64,000 nt of DNA from Areca catechu (taxonomy: Eukaryota; Streptophyta; Magnoliopsida; Arecales; Arecaceae). The translations under genes and the position numbers were made by a program. The notes under the pieces were generated by a model that did no database searches, was not told where the DNA came from, and saw only the letters and a list, made by a program, of their open reading frames with translations. How positions within the stretch are numbered: the stretch's first letter is position 1; every line of letters starts with the position of its first letter. Where the stretch lies: positions 24,898,315-24,962,314 of the forward strand of contig CM038040.1 in the NCBI GenBank assembly GCA_021397845.1. Direction: 5' to 3'. Below are positions 1 through 12,600 of this stretch, in pieces.

Positions 1-131
1 GAAACCTCTCCGACCGGTTCTCCGCAACAATCGATTTTAGACTTGGGATCAAGTTGTTCCAAGGCAGAATGGTCTCGATTGTCTGTCCTGAATGGTTAAA
101 TATTGTCTGGCCATCTTACGATCCCCTCTCA

Positions 132-494
132 TCACTCCGACCCTGTCCGAGTCGGGAACTTCGCCAATAAGTGGTAAGTAGACACAATGGCTCGGAACTT
201 GTTCAGGGCCGGTTGTCCCAAAATGGCATTGTAGGCTGATGTCATGCGGACGATCACAAAATTGAGGGAGAGGGTTTTTTGATAAGGCTCTGATATGATA
301 GTTATGAGTAGAGTTATTTCTCCCTCTATACCAATGGAGTTCCCTTCGAACCTAGTCAACGGTGTTGGGGATTCTTGTAGCCTAGTTCTAAGTAGGTTCA
401 TTCTGACAAAAGCATCATACAACAAAACTTTAATGAAGCTTCCATTATCAATGAGGATCCTCCTTACATCATAATTGGCAATTACTGTCGACAC
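132..494 (-). pseudogene. Retrotransposon aspartic-protease domain remnant
   Basis: A 120-residue minus-strand frame carries the retropepsin-like layout: ILIDNGSF near residue 13, where active enzymes have an Asp-Thr/Ser/Gly-like motif, then a glycine-rich flap region, then YNAILGQPALNKFRA, the conserved plant gypsy ILGRP-type motif. It follows gag on the same strand, as expected for a gag-pol polyprotein. The catalytic triplet reads DNG rather than DTG or DSG, so activity is doubtful. Frame 2 is shared with the last gag piece, but stops lie between them. Confidence 0.75.
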
Positions 495-707
495 AACAAC
501 GGGATCGTTCTCGAAGACCTGGGTCTCTAGGAGGTCTTCGTCAGAGAAACTAATTATATTAGAACCTCGAGGCCTCTTTGAGATATCTCGACCTCCCTCG
601 TCCCCCTAGTCAGACCGGCGGTGGAGCATGTCAACATTTTCATCGGTGGGGCATTGGTTAGGCAGCTCCATTTCCTCCGGGAGGTTTCTGGTGGTGGAAG
701 TTTCAGC

Positions 708-1784
708 CTAGCTCCTCTGGGGTCGGACATACTTATGCAGGTACCCCCGCCTAATCAAATCTTCAATCACGTCCTTCAATTGAAGGCAATCTTCTGTGCT
801 GTCCCCGTGATCACGGAGGAACCAGCAATACTTATCCCTGCTCCTTGACATGGAGGGACTCCTCATCAGGCGAGACCTTTGCAGGAAGGTTTCCTTCTCT
901 ATTTTCATAAGGATTTTCTCCCTCGAGAGGGAGAGAGGTGTGTAAGTCTCGAGCCTCCTGTGAAAGTCCTTCGACTTAGGACTACAGTGCCAGGCCGAGT
1001 TGGTGCCATCGCTGGGAGGTCAGACTTCGGAGCCCTATCACTCCTCCTCTTGGGAGCCGACCTCCTTTCAGCCTGGCGTTGGCATGCCGCTTGTTCTTCT
1101 GTCAAGGCATATTTTTGGACCCGGGCCAGTAGTTCGGAGTAGCTTGTCAGGAACATTTTATCTAGTGAGAAAGTGAGCCTGGATGATCGCAGCCCCTTCT
1201 TGAAAGTCGACATAGCCATGTGCTCATTGAGGTCCGAGATCTTCATGGTCGTCAAAATAAATCGGGCCATGTATTTCCGGAGGGTTTCTTCTTCCTTTTG
1301 CTACACAAGGAAGAGGCGATTTGTGTTCCTCGGTGCCTGGCTGCAGGTCCTAAAATGGGATAAGAAAGAGTTTTTCCAGCTAGGGGAAGGAATGGATCAT
1401 ACTTGGTTGGATGGCAAAAAACCACATTCGAACCACCTTCTTGAGTGTTGCAGGGAAGGCAATGCAGTGGAGGACGTCGGAGGCACCCTGTACCATCATA
1501 TGGGCCTTGTAAGTGTCCAAATGATCCAAAGGGTTGGTGGTGCCATTGTAAGCATCCACCTGGGAGATCTTGAAGTGATGGGGGATAGTTTTTTCCATAA
1601 TTCTGACGAAGAATGGTGAGCGGGAGTCGTATGCCAGTGCTTCTTCTCCTTTTTGCCGGTCGACCAGTTCGACAATTTGCTCCTCCATGCATTGGAGCTT
1701 GCTGGTGTAGTCCCTCAAGTCTTCATTGCATCGCAGGTCATCGTCGGAGACCGAATCCACGGAAGAGTGCGAGGCGGACCTCAC
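708..1784 (-). pseudogene. gag remnant of the gypsy element, frameshifted
   Basis: Three minus-strand segments, 1784-1380, 1270-905 and 908-708, resemble successive parts of a plant retrotransposon gag. The first has the typical phrase around DAYNGTTNPLDHLDTYKA, the second the arginine-rich linker, the last the motif YCWFLRDHGDSTEDCLQL seen before the protease. The first and second segments are in different frames, as are the second and third, so at least two frameshifts separate them. A more upstream piece in a further frame (1965-1738) may be the N-terminus. Gag would package element RNA; this copy cannot make a complete protein. Confidence 0.75.
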
Positions 1785-2201
1785 TCTTTTCCCGTTGGCA
1801 TGAGTCCTCTACGACCTTCAGGGCTTCGGGGTCGCATGGGAGCGATGTCGAGGGACTCCTTGCTGTCGGCTTCCTTCGGCAGAGGTGGGTGACTAGTTCT
1901 GGACGCCGCGAGCGGCTGCTATCTGTCATTAGCCGCGTCTTGAAGGTTCTGAGTCGCGGCGGCAAAACTGTCGATGCAGTTCAGAAGGGTCTGGAACTAC
2001 TGCTGTCCTAGAGTGATGGTAGGCTGGGCGGTGTCATGCTCCCTGAGAGGTTCTCCCGAGCTCGTCTAAGAGCAGCCTCTCATGTTGGAGATATTTTAGC
2101 TCTTCCCTTCACCATCGTCTTGTCTAGCGGTGGATCCCTCCTTTCGAAGAAGGAACACAAGGGCGAAAGTTTAAGGGGCCCCCATTCCTCTAGCACCAAT
2201 C

Positions 2202-2726
2202 TGTTACTGCTGGATCTCCCAGACCGGGCTTCCTCGACCGGGCTTACTGGAGTGCGTGTCTTCCAGTTCTTGCAAAAAAGGTTCCACGGGCCGGTAGTAT
2301 TCCAACGGGGGACACCCCGATGGCTAAGTCAGTAGGAGACTTGGAGCAACAGAATGGAGGAATCACAAAGAAGATAGCTCGTGGGGAAGGAGAGCCTGCT
2401 TACCTCGGGGTCCCCCTTTACCTTATATAGGAGCGGAACTTTACCAGAATCTGTTAGGGGCTAGGATGGAAATGGTCGATTTGTCCTTAGAGGAATCTCG
2501 ATAGTGGCCAGGTGGCACCGGGAGAGAATGGCATCGTAGGATCTGTAGAGTAATGGCGCCGAGATGTCAGGGATCTATCGTAACGGAATTCTGGTACCAG
2601 CTGAAAGGGGCCGTCCAGGACCTCCGGGCCATCCTTGGAGCGGCCCATTTTGGATCAATATGAACCTGAGTGAAGCGGATCGATCGGACCTGGCCTGGTT
2701 CGGTGTGAGGCCGGGTATGTTTAACA
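2202..2726 (-). repeat. 5' LTR of the gypsy element, with TATA box and adjacent primer-binding site
   Basis: Read on the minus strand, the segment starts TGTTA at 2726 and ends TAACA at 2202, a perfect 5-bp terminal inverted repeat. A TATA-like CTATATAAGG lies at 2430-2421. Two bases after the LTR end comes TTGGTGCTAGAGG, in the place of a tRNA primer-binding site. The boundaries come from these signals only, since the partner LTR is outside the window. Confidence 0.65.
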
Positions 2727-4074
2727 ACCTACATCTACTTTAAGCACCGTCTCTGCTCTGGAAAAAAAAAAGTTTCTTTGTTCCTCTCTAGAGCTTGTAG
2801 ACTCAAGACGTACATACTCTCTACTAAGTCAATATCTAGAACTGGATAATTTCAATGTGGATGGATTTCTATCCATTGCTTTCAAGAGGTCAAAAAAAAG
2901 AAAAAAAGATCAATTATTGTTTTCTAAATTATTTACAAATTTATTCTCTTTTCTCGTTATGCTATGTTGAGCTTAGCAGCATGGTCAGGCCTATGTTAGT
3001 CCTTAACATGCTCAAAGTCCATAAAAGATCCAAATTATAGGTTTAAGTGTCCTATGTAATGATAAAATCCCGCTGGCTATTCAAATAGACTCACGTGTTT
3101 GATTGAAATTGTATCCCTTTTTTTTTTAAAGTTCTTAGAAGCATAGAAACAACTAAAATCAAAGGAATATGCTTCGAAAAAAAGTTTTCAATTTTGATTT
3201 TTTTGCTCAAAAAAAGGTTTCACATAATTCTATATAACTTATAAATGTTTTTACTTCTTAAGAGTCTAAAACCGAAAAATAAGACATGAAAAGGTTGTAA
3301 TTCCTTTTCTCTTGTGATAAAATGCAACAGTAGTAATTATCTACAAATGCAAAAGTAATTATATTTGCCTTTTGATTTATATCTAATCATATATTAACTA
3401 TTACTCTATCTAGAAAATATTTTTTAAGTTCATGATTTTTGTGACTTGGGACATGTTATTGTACTTTTACTATTGTCTACTGCATTTTTGTACTCCCTCT
3501 CTTCTTCTTCTTTTTTTTTGGTGGGTGGGGGGTGTGGTGTAGAAGATGTACCCTCTCTTTAAGAGCAAGAACTGTAAGAATAATGTTATATAAAATTATA
3601 TTTACAGGGTGACACTTGTAGGTGTTGATTCCAAAATGGCAATGGTAAACCTACTTATATATAATCATATTTGTATGTTATAGAAATTTTATGTCAATAC
3701 GGACATGATTTTTTTTTTTATTTTTTAAACAAGAACATGAACTCATGATAATCCATATCTACAAAGAGGATAACATGCCATTGAACAATGCTTCAGATCT
3801 CACCATCAATATATTTTGAATGTCTATTTTTCTTACTGCTCTTAGAGACCATGTTGCAACGAATATTTTGGGTTGACCTATCTCGTTCCATCCACGAAGA
3901 AAAAAAATAACACCATCATCATCATCGGCAAGTGCAGCGCCGAGTTCATCTCAGACTCGCACTATTACTTTCAAATCCCTTACAATTTTAAAATTTACAT
4001 TAATCTTAAGCTTTTACCAATTCGCTCTTCGTCTGGGCTCTCTTGGAGACACCTTGTATCTGTCACGCAGGCGG
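2727..4074. other. AT-rich spacer, gypsy LTR to BLOS1
   Basis: No coding segment or element boundary was recognised. It contains poly-A/T runs (about 2761, 3118, 3712) and a T-run followed by a G-rich tract near 3511-3535. The last 150 bp before 4075 presumably hold the promoter and 5' UTR of the next gene, but no clear TATA box was picked out. Confidence 0.5.
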
Positions 4075-7000
4075 ATGGTGATGGAGGGAACGAAGGCGGA
4101 GGTGGGGACTTTGGAATCGTCGCTCCTCCAAATCGTTCAGGAACATCAACGGAGATCCATTCGGATCCGAGATCAAACAGGTCAGTTCTAGGGTTTCTCT
4201 TCCCCAGATTCCCAAAACCCTATCTCCACCTTCTCGAGTGATTTAATTATCTTGCCTGATCTAGATATATGTTCCCATTCTTGTATGCCTCTTTTAGGCC
4301 GTTGACGAATGATTTCTGCTTTGATTTTGAATTTGAGAAAGAAAATGATGGAAAATACGAGGCAATATGAAATCTTGATGAGGGAAAATCTGGAACCCTA
4401 ATCTCAAAAGTGTAAAAGGAAATCGGGATCCCTTATTAGGGTTTTGAATGTACTGTTGTTGTAGAACTCATTGTAAAGAATATGTTTTTGGCTTGTCCTG
4501 TGGGATCCTGAAAGTCTCTTAGTATGGTAGATCTATACCGAGTAATTATCGTGATGGAAAGAAAACATCATAGTTATCAGATATTTCGTTTAACTTTTTA
4601 AGTTAATTCTATTATATCCTTTTTAATGCGGTTATATGGCTCGATATGGCGTGGCTTTAGCTAGAAATTGGTGGATAGGTCTTCTTTGGGCCCTAAAATC
4701 AGGTCCATACTTTTATCCAAGTGAGATTTTGGTCTAGCAAAATTTAGTTGCCAGAATTGGGAGCCGTTGCAGTTTCAGGGTGGTGAATATTATAAATTTA
4801 CTTTCAGTAAGGAAGCGCTTAGGAAGCAGATGCGGGTTCAATGTCCTTATTGGAAGATTCTAAAACAGGTGCATTGCTCAGGTAGAAGATTCTGGCTAGT
4901 AAGAACAAATATTATGAATATGTATGGGTATGAGTAGCAATGCTTAAAAGCATCAGGTCTAGCCTGTGGGATTAGTTTCATCCTAAATCCAACCAAGCAA
5001 GTATGTGGGCCTGAGACTAAAACTGATTAGGAATACATTGAGTCATGGAAATTTGGATCCAGCTTGACGTATGATGCCTATGTTTGCACTCAAAGAGGCT
5101 TGATGTGAAGGCTCAGGCAAAGGGGGCCATCAATAATTTTGTGGGAGGAACAGACACTGTGAGGCTAAAGTTTAGTTTATGTACTCATTTAATCTTTTAA
5201 TGTGTACTGAGAACCAGTACCAATGTCAAGTGAGTGGAAAAAGGAAAGAAGCATTAGTTTGTCAGGACTCAGAATCAAGCTCATAATGCTTATCAAACGT
5301 TAGTAAAAGCTCATGTGACCGACACTTACTAGTCAAGGTCGAATATGATTTTGATACACATGTTGGGACCCATACTTTTGCCATGTAAATAATTGCATGT
5401 AAGTAAATATGAAGCTATACATCAACCAGTAGATCTTTACATTCCAAACATCATGTTGTATTTAGATATCCCGAAAGGCCTATTAGTTAGTAGATATTAG
5501 AGACTTTTACTTATTAACCATGTATCTACTTGGTTTCTCAACAGAATTATCTTCTACTAATTTTTAAAACCTTAGTGAGAATTTGTAGCCTGTTGGGAAG
5601 TTTTTCCCTTGACAAAAGTTCTGATCTTATTGCAATTTGAAGGTATGGAAACAAATAATGTGAAAGCTTGTTGGACGGGAATTTTGAATTCCTAATGAAT
5701 TAGTTTACATGGTGAGGCTAGATGCATTAAGTGTTACTTTTAGACATGCATAATTTGTCTTTTGCCCTTTTTTTTTTGAATTGATTATCTAGATGGCATT
5801 CTTGTGTCTCTTGGGATTAAAACAAAAAAAATGATAGTTCAGAACTTTTTTTTTTTTTATCTCTCTACTTTAGGTGCGGGACTTACATTATATGTAGTTT
5901 TTTAATATGGTATATTGGCCATTTAATAATATGCCATGGCTTGGATCCATTTTACTGTGCTCCATGGCTCAGAGAAATGTCTTCCATTGTTGGGATGTTG
6001 TACTATTAGTACAAAATGTTTTGTGGGCTATGTAAATTTAGAACCGACACCCATTATACGTGATCATCGTTTGGACTTTGGAGTAATTTAAACCAGTAAA
6101 AAACTTGTTGATTCTTGTTTAATTATCAATGACTAAGTTGGTTTTTTATATATCTGACAATTTACTCAAAAGATAACAAGTGATCAATCAATTGAAAGTG
6201 ACATTGATGTGTCCGGTTTCTAGGATTCATTTCAATGCACTTTATGCTATCATGAATCTAAGATGTTATCTGATAGAAGGTGCTGCTACTAAAGTTCTGA
6301 CTTCTCTTATCAGTAAATCTATTTGAAAATCTTAACAGATCATATAACTAATGTCAGTGCAGGAGAATGCAATAGTGCAATTCTTACTGAAATGTACTTT
6401 GCTTTTTGTGCCCACAGATAAAGCAAAGAGGGACGCTTTAAGATCTGCAGCACATGTTTCTGAACTTCTGGTTGACACTGTCAATGGAGGAGTTCAAGAA
6501 TCCTTCATCAACGAGAAGCGTATTGAACTTGAAATACGAGCATTAGTTACTACAATCATGCGCTATAAGAAGCAAACAAATCAATGGCTGGCTGCTTCCC
6601 ATGGATTGAATACTATTTTAAAGGTTTGCTCAATAGTACGACCTGTAGTGCGTTCTCCATATAAGCACTTTATATCAACATTTTGGGGTTCATTGGAACT
6701 CTCCATCTAGCAATACTCATAAAAATTAATTTGGTGAATATAAGTTATTTCTGCAAAAGGAGCACTCTCACTGTAAATGCCCAAAAAAAAAAACAAAGGA
6801 AAACATAGGAGACTCATTTAACTTTTGTCTAAAAGGTTTTCTGTGCATTTAATTGTCCTTTTTCAGCCAGCATGTTTTTAATTATGGTTACCTGTTGCTT
6901 CATCATAATGTTTCCAATTTGTAGAATCTTCTTTCTCCTGTTTGCCTGTTTCAGTTCATGTAATGATTTAATAAAATCTTATATCTAATTCATTTTTATT

Positions 7001-7703
7001 TACTCTTATTTCTTAGTAAATATTTTCTTTTCCCATGTGCCTTATCACTTCCATTTACACAATGTTTCCAGTGAAAATGAGCGTTGGCAAGTCTTTGAGT
7101 TATATATTTCTTTCTTTTCTAGTATCTAGTACTGTCGGTGAGATGAAATGGGATGGAGTCATCACCCTTTTTTCTATTAAGAAGAAAAGGATAGGAAGAA
7201 CTAGCTAAAATATATTTTCTCATGCCTATCTTAAATTTAGGGAATAATTGGCAGACCTACCCATCTTTGGAGTATTAGTTATTTGGATGTAACTGCAGCG
7301 GCAATCAGTTTGGGACTGTAGGATTCCACTTATATAGTATGTCTATAAAAAATAATATATTTGATAAGATCACAAGCGACAAACTCTTTATTTAAATTCG
7401 CAGCATCTTCCACATGTTGTCAGTTGGAGCCAATCATTATTGCCTGTGCTTATATGCAGCTCAAACAGTGGGCTGAGTAAATTTCATGTTGCATTACTTT
7501 GTCAGCATCCAGTGAAACTGAAAATTGAACAGGGATGATAGGTTTTACCCCTTTTTTTTGCTCTTCTTTTTTTTTTTTGTTTGGGGGGTGGGTGGGGGGT
7601 ATTTGAGTTGCAGGAGATTGGAGACTTTGAGAACTGGATGAAAATAATGGACTTTGATTGTAAAAGCATCAATGCTGCAATTCGCAACATTCATCGGACA
7701 TGA
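4075..7703 (+). CDS. BLOS1: Biogenesis of lysosome-related organelles complex 1 subunit 1 (BLOS1/GCN5L1 family)
   Basis: Three exons join in frame: 4075-4180, 6418-6623 and 7614-7703, giving 133 residues. All introns are GT-AG; the first ends in phase 1 and rebuilds an Asp codon. The protein has the family's helical coiled-coil body: LESSLLQIVQEHQRRS in exon 1, AKRDALRSAAHVSELLVDTVNGGVQ and KRIELEIRALVTTIMRYKKQTNQWL in exon 2, and IGDFENWMKIMDFDCKSIN in exon 3, ending in the family's short C-terminal tail. An alternative start two codons later (4081) is possible. In Arabidopsis this protein acts with SNX1 in endosome-to-vacuole transport; animal relatives belong to BLOC-1. The first intron is about 2.2 kb. 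No disruption was seen, so the gene looks functional. Confidence 0.93.
7565..7599 (+). other. T-run plus G-rich tract just before the BLOS1 exon 3 acceptor
   Basis: A pyrimidine run is followed by G6, G3 and G6 blocks separated by single T residues (7583-7599), 14 bp before the CAG acceptor at 7611-7613. The G blocks could form a quadruplex. A very similar T-run with GGTGGGTGGGGGG occurs at about 3511-3535. Confidence 0.6.
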
Positions 7704-9157
7704 GTGCATGCACCAGACCACAGGGGCCATTACCTTCACCCAATCAATCTTGTGAATTCCCTTGGAGCATGTCATGCTGAATTTTGGTTTTTTGAAAACC
7801 ATTCTTGGCCATGCTTTTGAAAACCATTCTTGGTTGAGCTTTCCTCTGGTACGTCCACAACATCTATTAATGAAGACAAGCTAAAAGTGGAAGTGCTTAA
7901 ATTATTTGCAGTCAATTAGAGAGTATCATAGTGGTTGTATCATGAAAATGATCTTGGTGTAGTAACCAAGCTTAGTATTTACTTCAATTGATGTACCATC
8001 AACATGTTGATCATATTGTCTGAAACAAACATGCTATTGTTCTTTTCTCTCATGTACTCTAGCAATTGTATAATTTACCAGTCGGATTTGGCAGTCCCAG
8101 ATATACATTTAGTTGATAGTATTGTAAATTATGTGTTAATATATCTTTAAGAGATTCTTCTGTTTACACTGTCGCATCGTAATGCTAGCAACCATCCCAA
8201 GTCTTACCGGAGGAATGCGGACGGATATCAGGTACCGCGCTCAATTACGAACAGCCGGACAGAATTCAGTGTTAAGCAGAATCAAAGATGTACAAAGGAT
8301 ATAATGGATATAATGGCCGTGTTGTTGATTAGGAAACGAGGCAAAGATAATTCGTAATGATGATACCAGATCTGTCACGTTCTGCGGAATCTCATCCTGC
8401 AACGTTCATATTTCTTGCAGTAATTATTTTAACAATTCTATATGGCAGCAACGCCCACCTTGTTGATATGCTTAGGATTAATTGCCTTGTGTCACGTGGC
8501 ACCTCGCAGCATGAGCATCTAATGATCGTTTTGTTGGAGGGAGCAATGAAATGTTTGGGTTACCGAGAAAACGAATGGGATCTTATGTTGCTCGACCCAG
8601 TGAGCTCCGTGCACGACGATGGTAGTATGAGCACACACTTGAGGAGAGACAGGTATATATCTACATGAAGATCTAACTGGGAGACGATTTCAGATACTTT
8701 TATGTTAATAATAAATAATAATAATAATAATAATTCAACTCAATCTCCTGCTGTCTGTTATCATGGAAGGGGCTGGACATATACAGCTTGATCTAGTCCA
8801 ATCACCTGCCATTGCATGATCCATGGATCATGGATGGCAGGTGATACGACCTGAACCAGATCAGAACCTTTCAATTCAAACATGAAACGATAAGATCCGG
8901 ACTTAGAATATGGATGCACCAATCTAAACCGGAGTGATCCACCAATCCAAACTGATAGAGATGATTTAAACCGCATCCCTTTCTTTAAATAGTGATTTAA
9001 CGTGCAAGATTTACTTAAATTATGAGATAATCGGAATCTTCTTAAATTGGTATTCCCCCGAAAAACTTCTTTAATCAATCTTGGATGCTTATTGAACCTT
9101 TCTCGGTGGATGATACAATTTCAAGAGAGGTCAGGCCTAAAACTTCTAGCCGGGAAT
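7704..9157. other. Spacer between BLOS1 and the peroxidase gene
   Basis: It begins with the BLOS1 3' region; a short direct repeat (TTTTGAAAACCATTCTTGG) occurs near 7790 and 7815. An open frame at 8357-8668 has one hydrophobic stretch but no recognisable domain, promoter or splice context and is not called a gene. An (AAT)n microsatellite lies at 8707-8734. Nothing else was recognised. Confidence 0.5.
8707..8734 (+). repeat. (AAT)n microsatellite
   Basis: About nine AAT units, with one slightly interrupted at the left. Confidence 0.85.
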
Positions 9158-9175
9158 TTAAAATCAACCAACAAC

Positions 9176-9177
<2 letters not shown>

Positions 9178-9209
<32 letters not shown>

Positions 9210-9241
9210 GATAATGGGAGGGAGATCCACCCGATAACTTA
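9178..9241 (-). mobile_element. Short retroposed insert with poly(A) tail and 20-bp target duplication
   Basis: TTAAAATCAACCAACAACGT is found exactly at 9158-9177 and again at 9242-9261. Between the copies lie a T run and 35 bases of unique sequence. Read on the minus strand this is a short body ending in a poly(A) tail, as expected for a 5'-truncated SINE or LINE insertion. The body loosely resembles the 3' end of the SINE family found elsewhere in the window (GGATCTCCCTCCCAT against GGATTTATCCCTCTCAT), so it may be a severely truncated SINE. Confidence 0.75.
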
Positions 9242-9625
9242 TTAAAATCAACCAACAACGTGAGGTAAAATAAACATACCCGATCCACTAGTATCGTCAG
9301 TGGTACCGGTGGGTAAGTCTTAAAATCTTGGTTTGGACCACGTTACGTGCCGACCGAGTGCAAGGCCTAACATTTCCCTGGGTTTTTAAGTCAAGGAAAA
9401 GTGCAAGTAGTTCGATCACTTCCCTGGGTTCAGCCAGGGAAAGACAAACAGCACAAATTAAATTTCCAACAACAGAGCCTTATTTCTTTTATAGTTTCAT
9501 TACCGTTACAAGACCTCAAGGACAAACACACGCTGAATAAGAGGAGGGGAACTTGACCCTTCTCTTAGGTGTTGTTACACACTTAAATATAGACTTCTCT
9601 TTTAGATGTAAAAGATATAGACTTC

Positions 9626-12600
9626 TTAGTTGATCTTCCTACAGTTTGTCCTGATCTCCCCACTGGTACCGGTGAGGGGACTGATGTTCCCATATTCACC
9701 ATGGCAGCAGCAAAGTCACCGTAAAACTTGGCAAGGTTATTAACGTAGGTGGTGACTTGGGAATCGGTTGAGCCACCATTATAGAGCTGCTGGTCTGAGT
9801 GGAGGAGGCCCTTCTTGTTCACCAGATCCTTGTAGTAGTAGTTGTCGACGATGGTGGGAGTGATGGCATCGAGAGGGGAGAGGTTGTCGTCACCACCGGA
9901 GCTCGGGCAGTTGGATTGTAAGGAGGTGGCCAAGGATGCGTCGATGTTGGTCTCGTTATAGATTCGGGTCCGGAACACGATGCACCTGGCCTGCCCTATG
10001 GTGTGTGCCCCTGCCAAAAACCACATGTAAGCTATAGGGGAAGAAGAAGAAGAAGAAGAAGAGTGGCTATATTTTTGGCAATCTGGAGCTCATATTTGTA
10101 AATTAATATAAGAATGGGTCAGGCCGGCCTGCTAACCCTCTGACAACCACCAAAGTTGTTGAAAAATATGCCAACTTTCTGATAGGTGATTTTTGTGTTT
10201 CTCGGTTGTTTTCCGAGCTTCTAAAAAATTTTTTTTTTACCACCGGTGAGTGGTGCAGTTGGTTGTGAGACTTTTTTCATGACCAACTAGCAAGGATTCG
10301 AGTATTGATTTAGATATATTCGACGAGAAAGAATGTCCGGAAATAAATAAAAAAAATAATTCAAAAATTAAATTAAAAAAAATTAATAAATAATCCTGGA
10401 GTTCCTACTCATCTTCGGGTGGGATATATATAATAAATTCAAATCCGTTCACTCGGCTGACACCAATGATAATCAGATTGACGTACTCACCTTCGGATAG
10501 GGAACGGCTGCGAAAAAATTAATATGGCCACGTCCGGGGTCTAACTCCTCTCTCCCCTTTCTTCTATCAAAAAAATTTTTTTTTTTTTTTTGGAATGATA
10601 ATTACGGGAGGGAATGGTTATCGACCTTTTATCACTATTTCAAAGTGAGGAAACTTCTAAAGGCGAAGGAAGAAAAATGGAACTTATTTAATCATTATGT
10701 ACAGGGATTAGCAGTACTCATGTACAGGTGCAACTTTCCAAAAACTTTAACTACCATGGACAAAATATGCTGGTAAAAATGACCATGTGCCAAGTCTTAA
10801 AATAATGGCCCATGAGATTTAAGATTGCAACTCAAACCTAACTGAATTTAATGTGCAGGTCGGTGGGACCTGACCCATATCCAACCTACAAATATAATTA
10901 ATTCCCCAGAGGTGCAACCATCAAGAACCTCAAGCTATCTGACAAGTAGACCTCTAAGAAATATATTTTTAAGATGTTGATGACAGTTTGGAGCAAATAG
11001 GTGGCACATAGGCATGCAAAAATTACCTGAGAGGGCTACCATATCTGTGGTACCGAGACCCTTCTTAGAGAAGGCTGAAATCAGAGTACTTAGATCCGAA
11101 ATTGGGCTGGGGATATCGCTGTTTGCTGCACTAAAGCTTGCAGTTGTTGCATCCCTCCTTCCTAGTTGCACGGTCATGAAGGCCCTCCCAACTGCCATGA
11201 AAAATTTCCACCAGTTTCTTGTCTTTAGCCACATATCATTATTTAATCTAAAGCTGACAACTAATTAATTGAGGGCACACTTATTGAAACATAGAGAAGT
11301 GAAAGATAAGCCTTCAAATCTTCTGTATTGAAGTACAGAGAAGAGAGAAAAATTTTAATCAAAAGAAAAAAAAAAAAAAAAATCTTCTGTATTTGATTCA
11401 GGAGAGTTGATCGGTACTTACCGCAACCACGGAGTCGCGGGCGGCCACGGCAAGAATGTCAGCGCATGACACGACTTGCTTACATATGGCCTCGACCTGG
11501 GATTTGATCGTGTCGATCACCTCAAAACCTCTAACAGAGTTATTGTTGGGACCTGCAGTCTTCTCGCCAGTAAAGCTTGGAGTGTCATCCAACAGAATGG
11601 ATCCATCACAACCCTGTAATTATCACAGCAAACAACAACGCTAGTTAGAATTAATGACCTATTTCAGCTTCGTTAACTAAATGACACGATGATCAATAAA
11701 TGGGTTGGTTATATATTAAAGGATGAGATGAGGAGGAGTACATGCAACCAAAGAGCACTTGGATATATAGAGTGTGGTGGTGCAGAAGCAGAATTATATA
11801 CATGAAGATGGCTTTTTATTCTGGAATTTTAATATAGTAAATGCTTTATTTAGTATATATATCTGCATGACCGAAAGAAAGAATAGAATAACCCTTCGTT
11901 CTCATTTAGCTAGCTACCGTAGCCCAACACATATAAGCTGGCCAGCATATGGTGCAAGCTAAAGTAACGTATAACTGACAATTCTCACCATCTCTCAACA
12001 TCACTTTTTATATATATATATATATTTGATGGAATTCAACATCATCATGACTTTTGTAAGCTTTTTACTTCATTACACCTAAAGATATGGATAAGAAGTA
12101 GTACGAAGCAAAGATAAATGCATAAAGCTTCCCTTCAGAGATGCATGAAGAATAATACTCAATCTTATGAACCTTCACCGATTTTTATTTATAGCACCGG
12201 TAGTGCAATAGCTTAGCCATGGAACAAGGAATACAGGATTGCAAAGCAGTCACGACATGAAAGATTTCATGTTGAACCTGACTGTAGATACTAAAAAGCT
12301 TCATGAAGAAGGTGTGAAATCCACGAGTCGTGTCTGTTGGTCGACCTCGTGTTTTAGAGTGTATAGCTACTTACATGTCCATGATCTATTTGTTCGCCTA
12401 CTGTACGTGGGATCTTTCTTTCTCTAGAAGGCAGGGTTGTATCTATTTCATTTCTATCATTCTCTGATTTGATAAAAAAAAAAAACAAGAAGAACATCTA
12501 CTGGCTATCAAGATGGAAGTTCGGTAATCATACCCTAAAAAAGATGTAAAAAAAGGGCTAGCAATGTATAAAGTAATTATTGATGGTAAAAAAGATGGGA

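Larger units (their letters stand above)
1..2726 (-). mobile_element. Decayed Ty3/gypsy LTR retrotransposon, truncated by window start
   Basis: On the minus strand this holds one LTR (2726 to 2202), a probable primer-binding site, then gag and aspartic-protease remnants running off the left edge. The gag pieces lie in different frames (ends at 1784, 1270 and 908), so the element is broken by frameshifts. Order LTR, gag, protease is that of LTR retrotransposons. Assignment to Ty3/gypsy rests on the style of the gag and protease segments and is an inference, because reverse transcriptase and integrase are outside the window. The second LTR and target duplication cannot be seen. Confidence 0.8.

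Noticed and set aside
8357..8668. 103-residue open frame on the plus strand with a hydrophobic stretch
   Set aside because: No recognisable domain, start context, splice partner or codon bias; probably chance.
8761..9078. 105-residue minus-strand frame
   Set aside because: Base composition resembles non-coding GATCCGAACC-type repeat DNA, and no domain was found.
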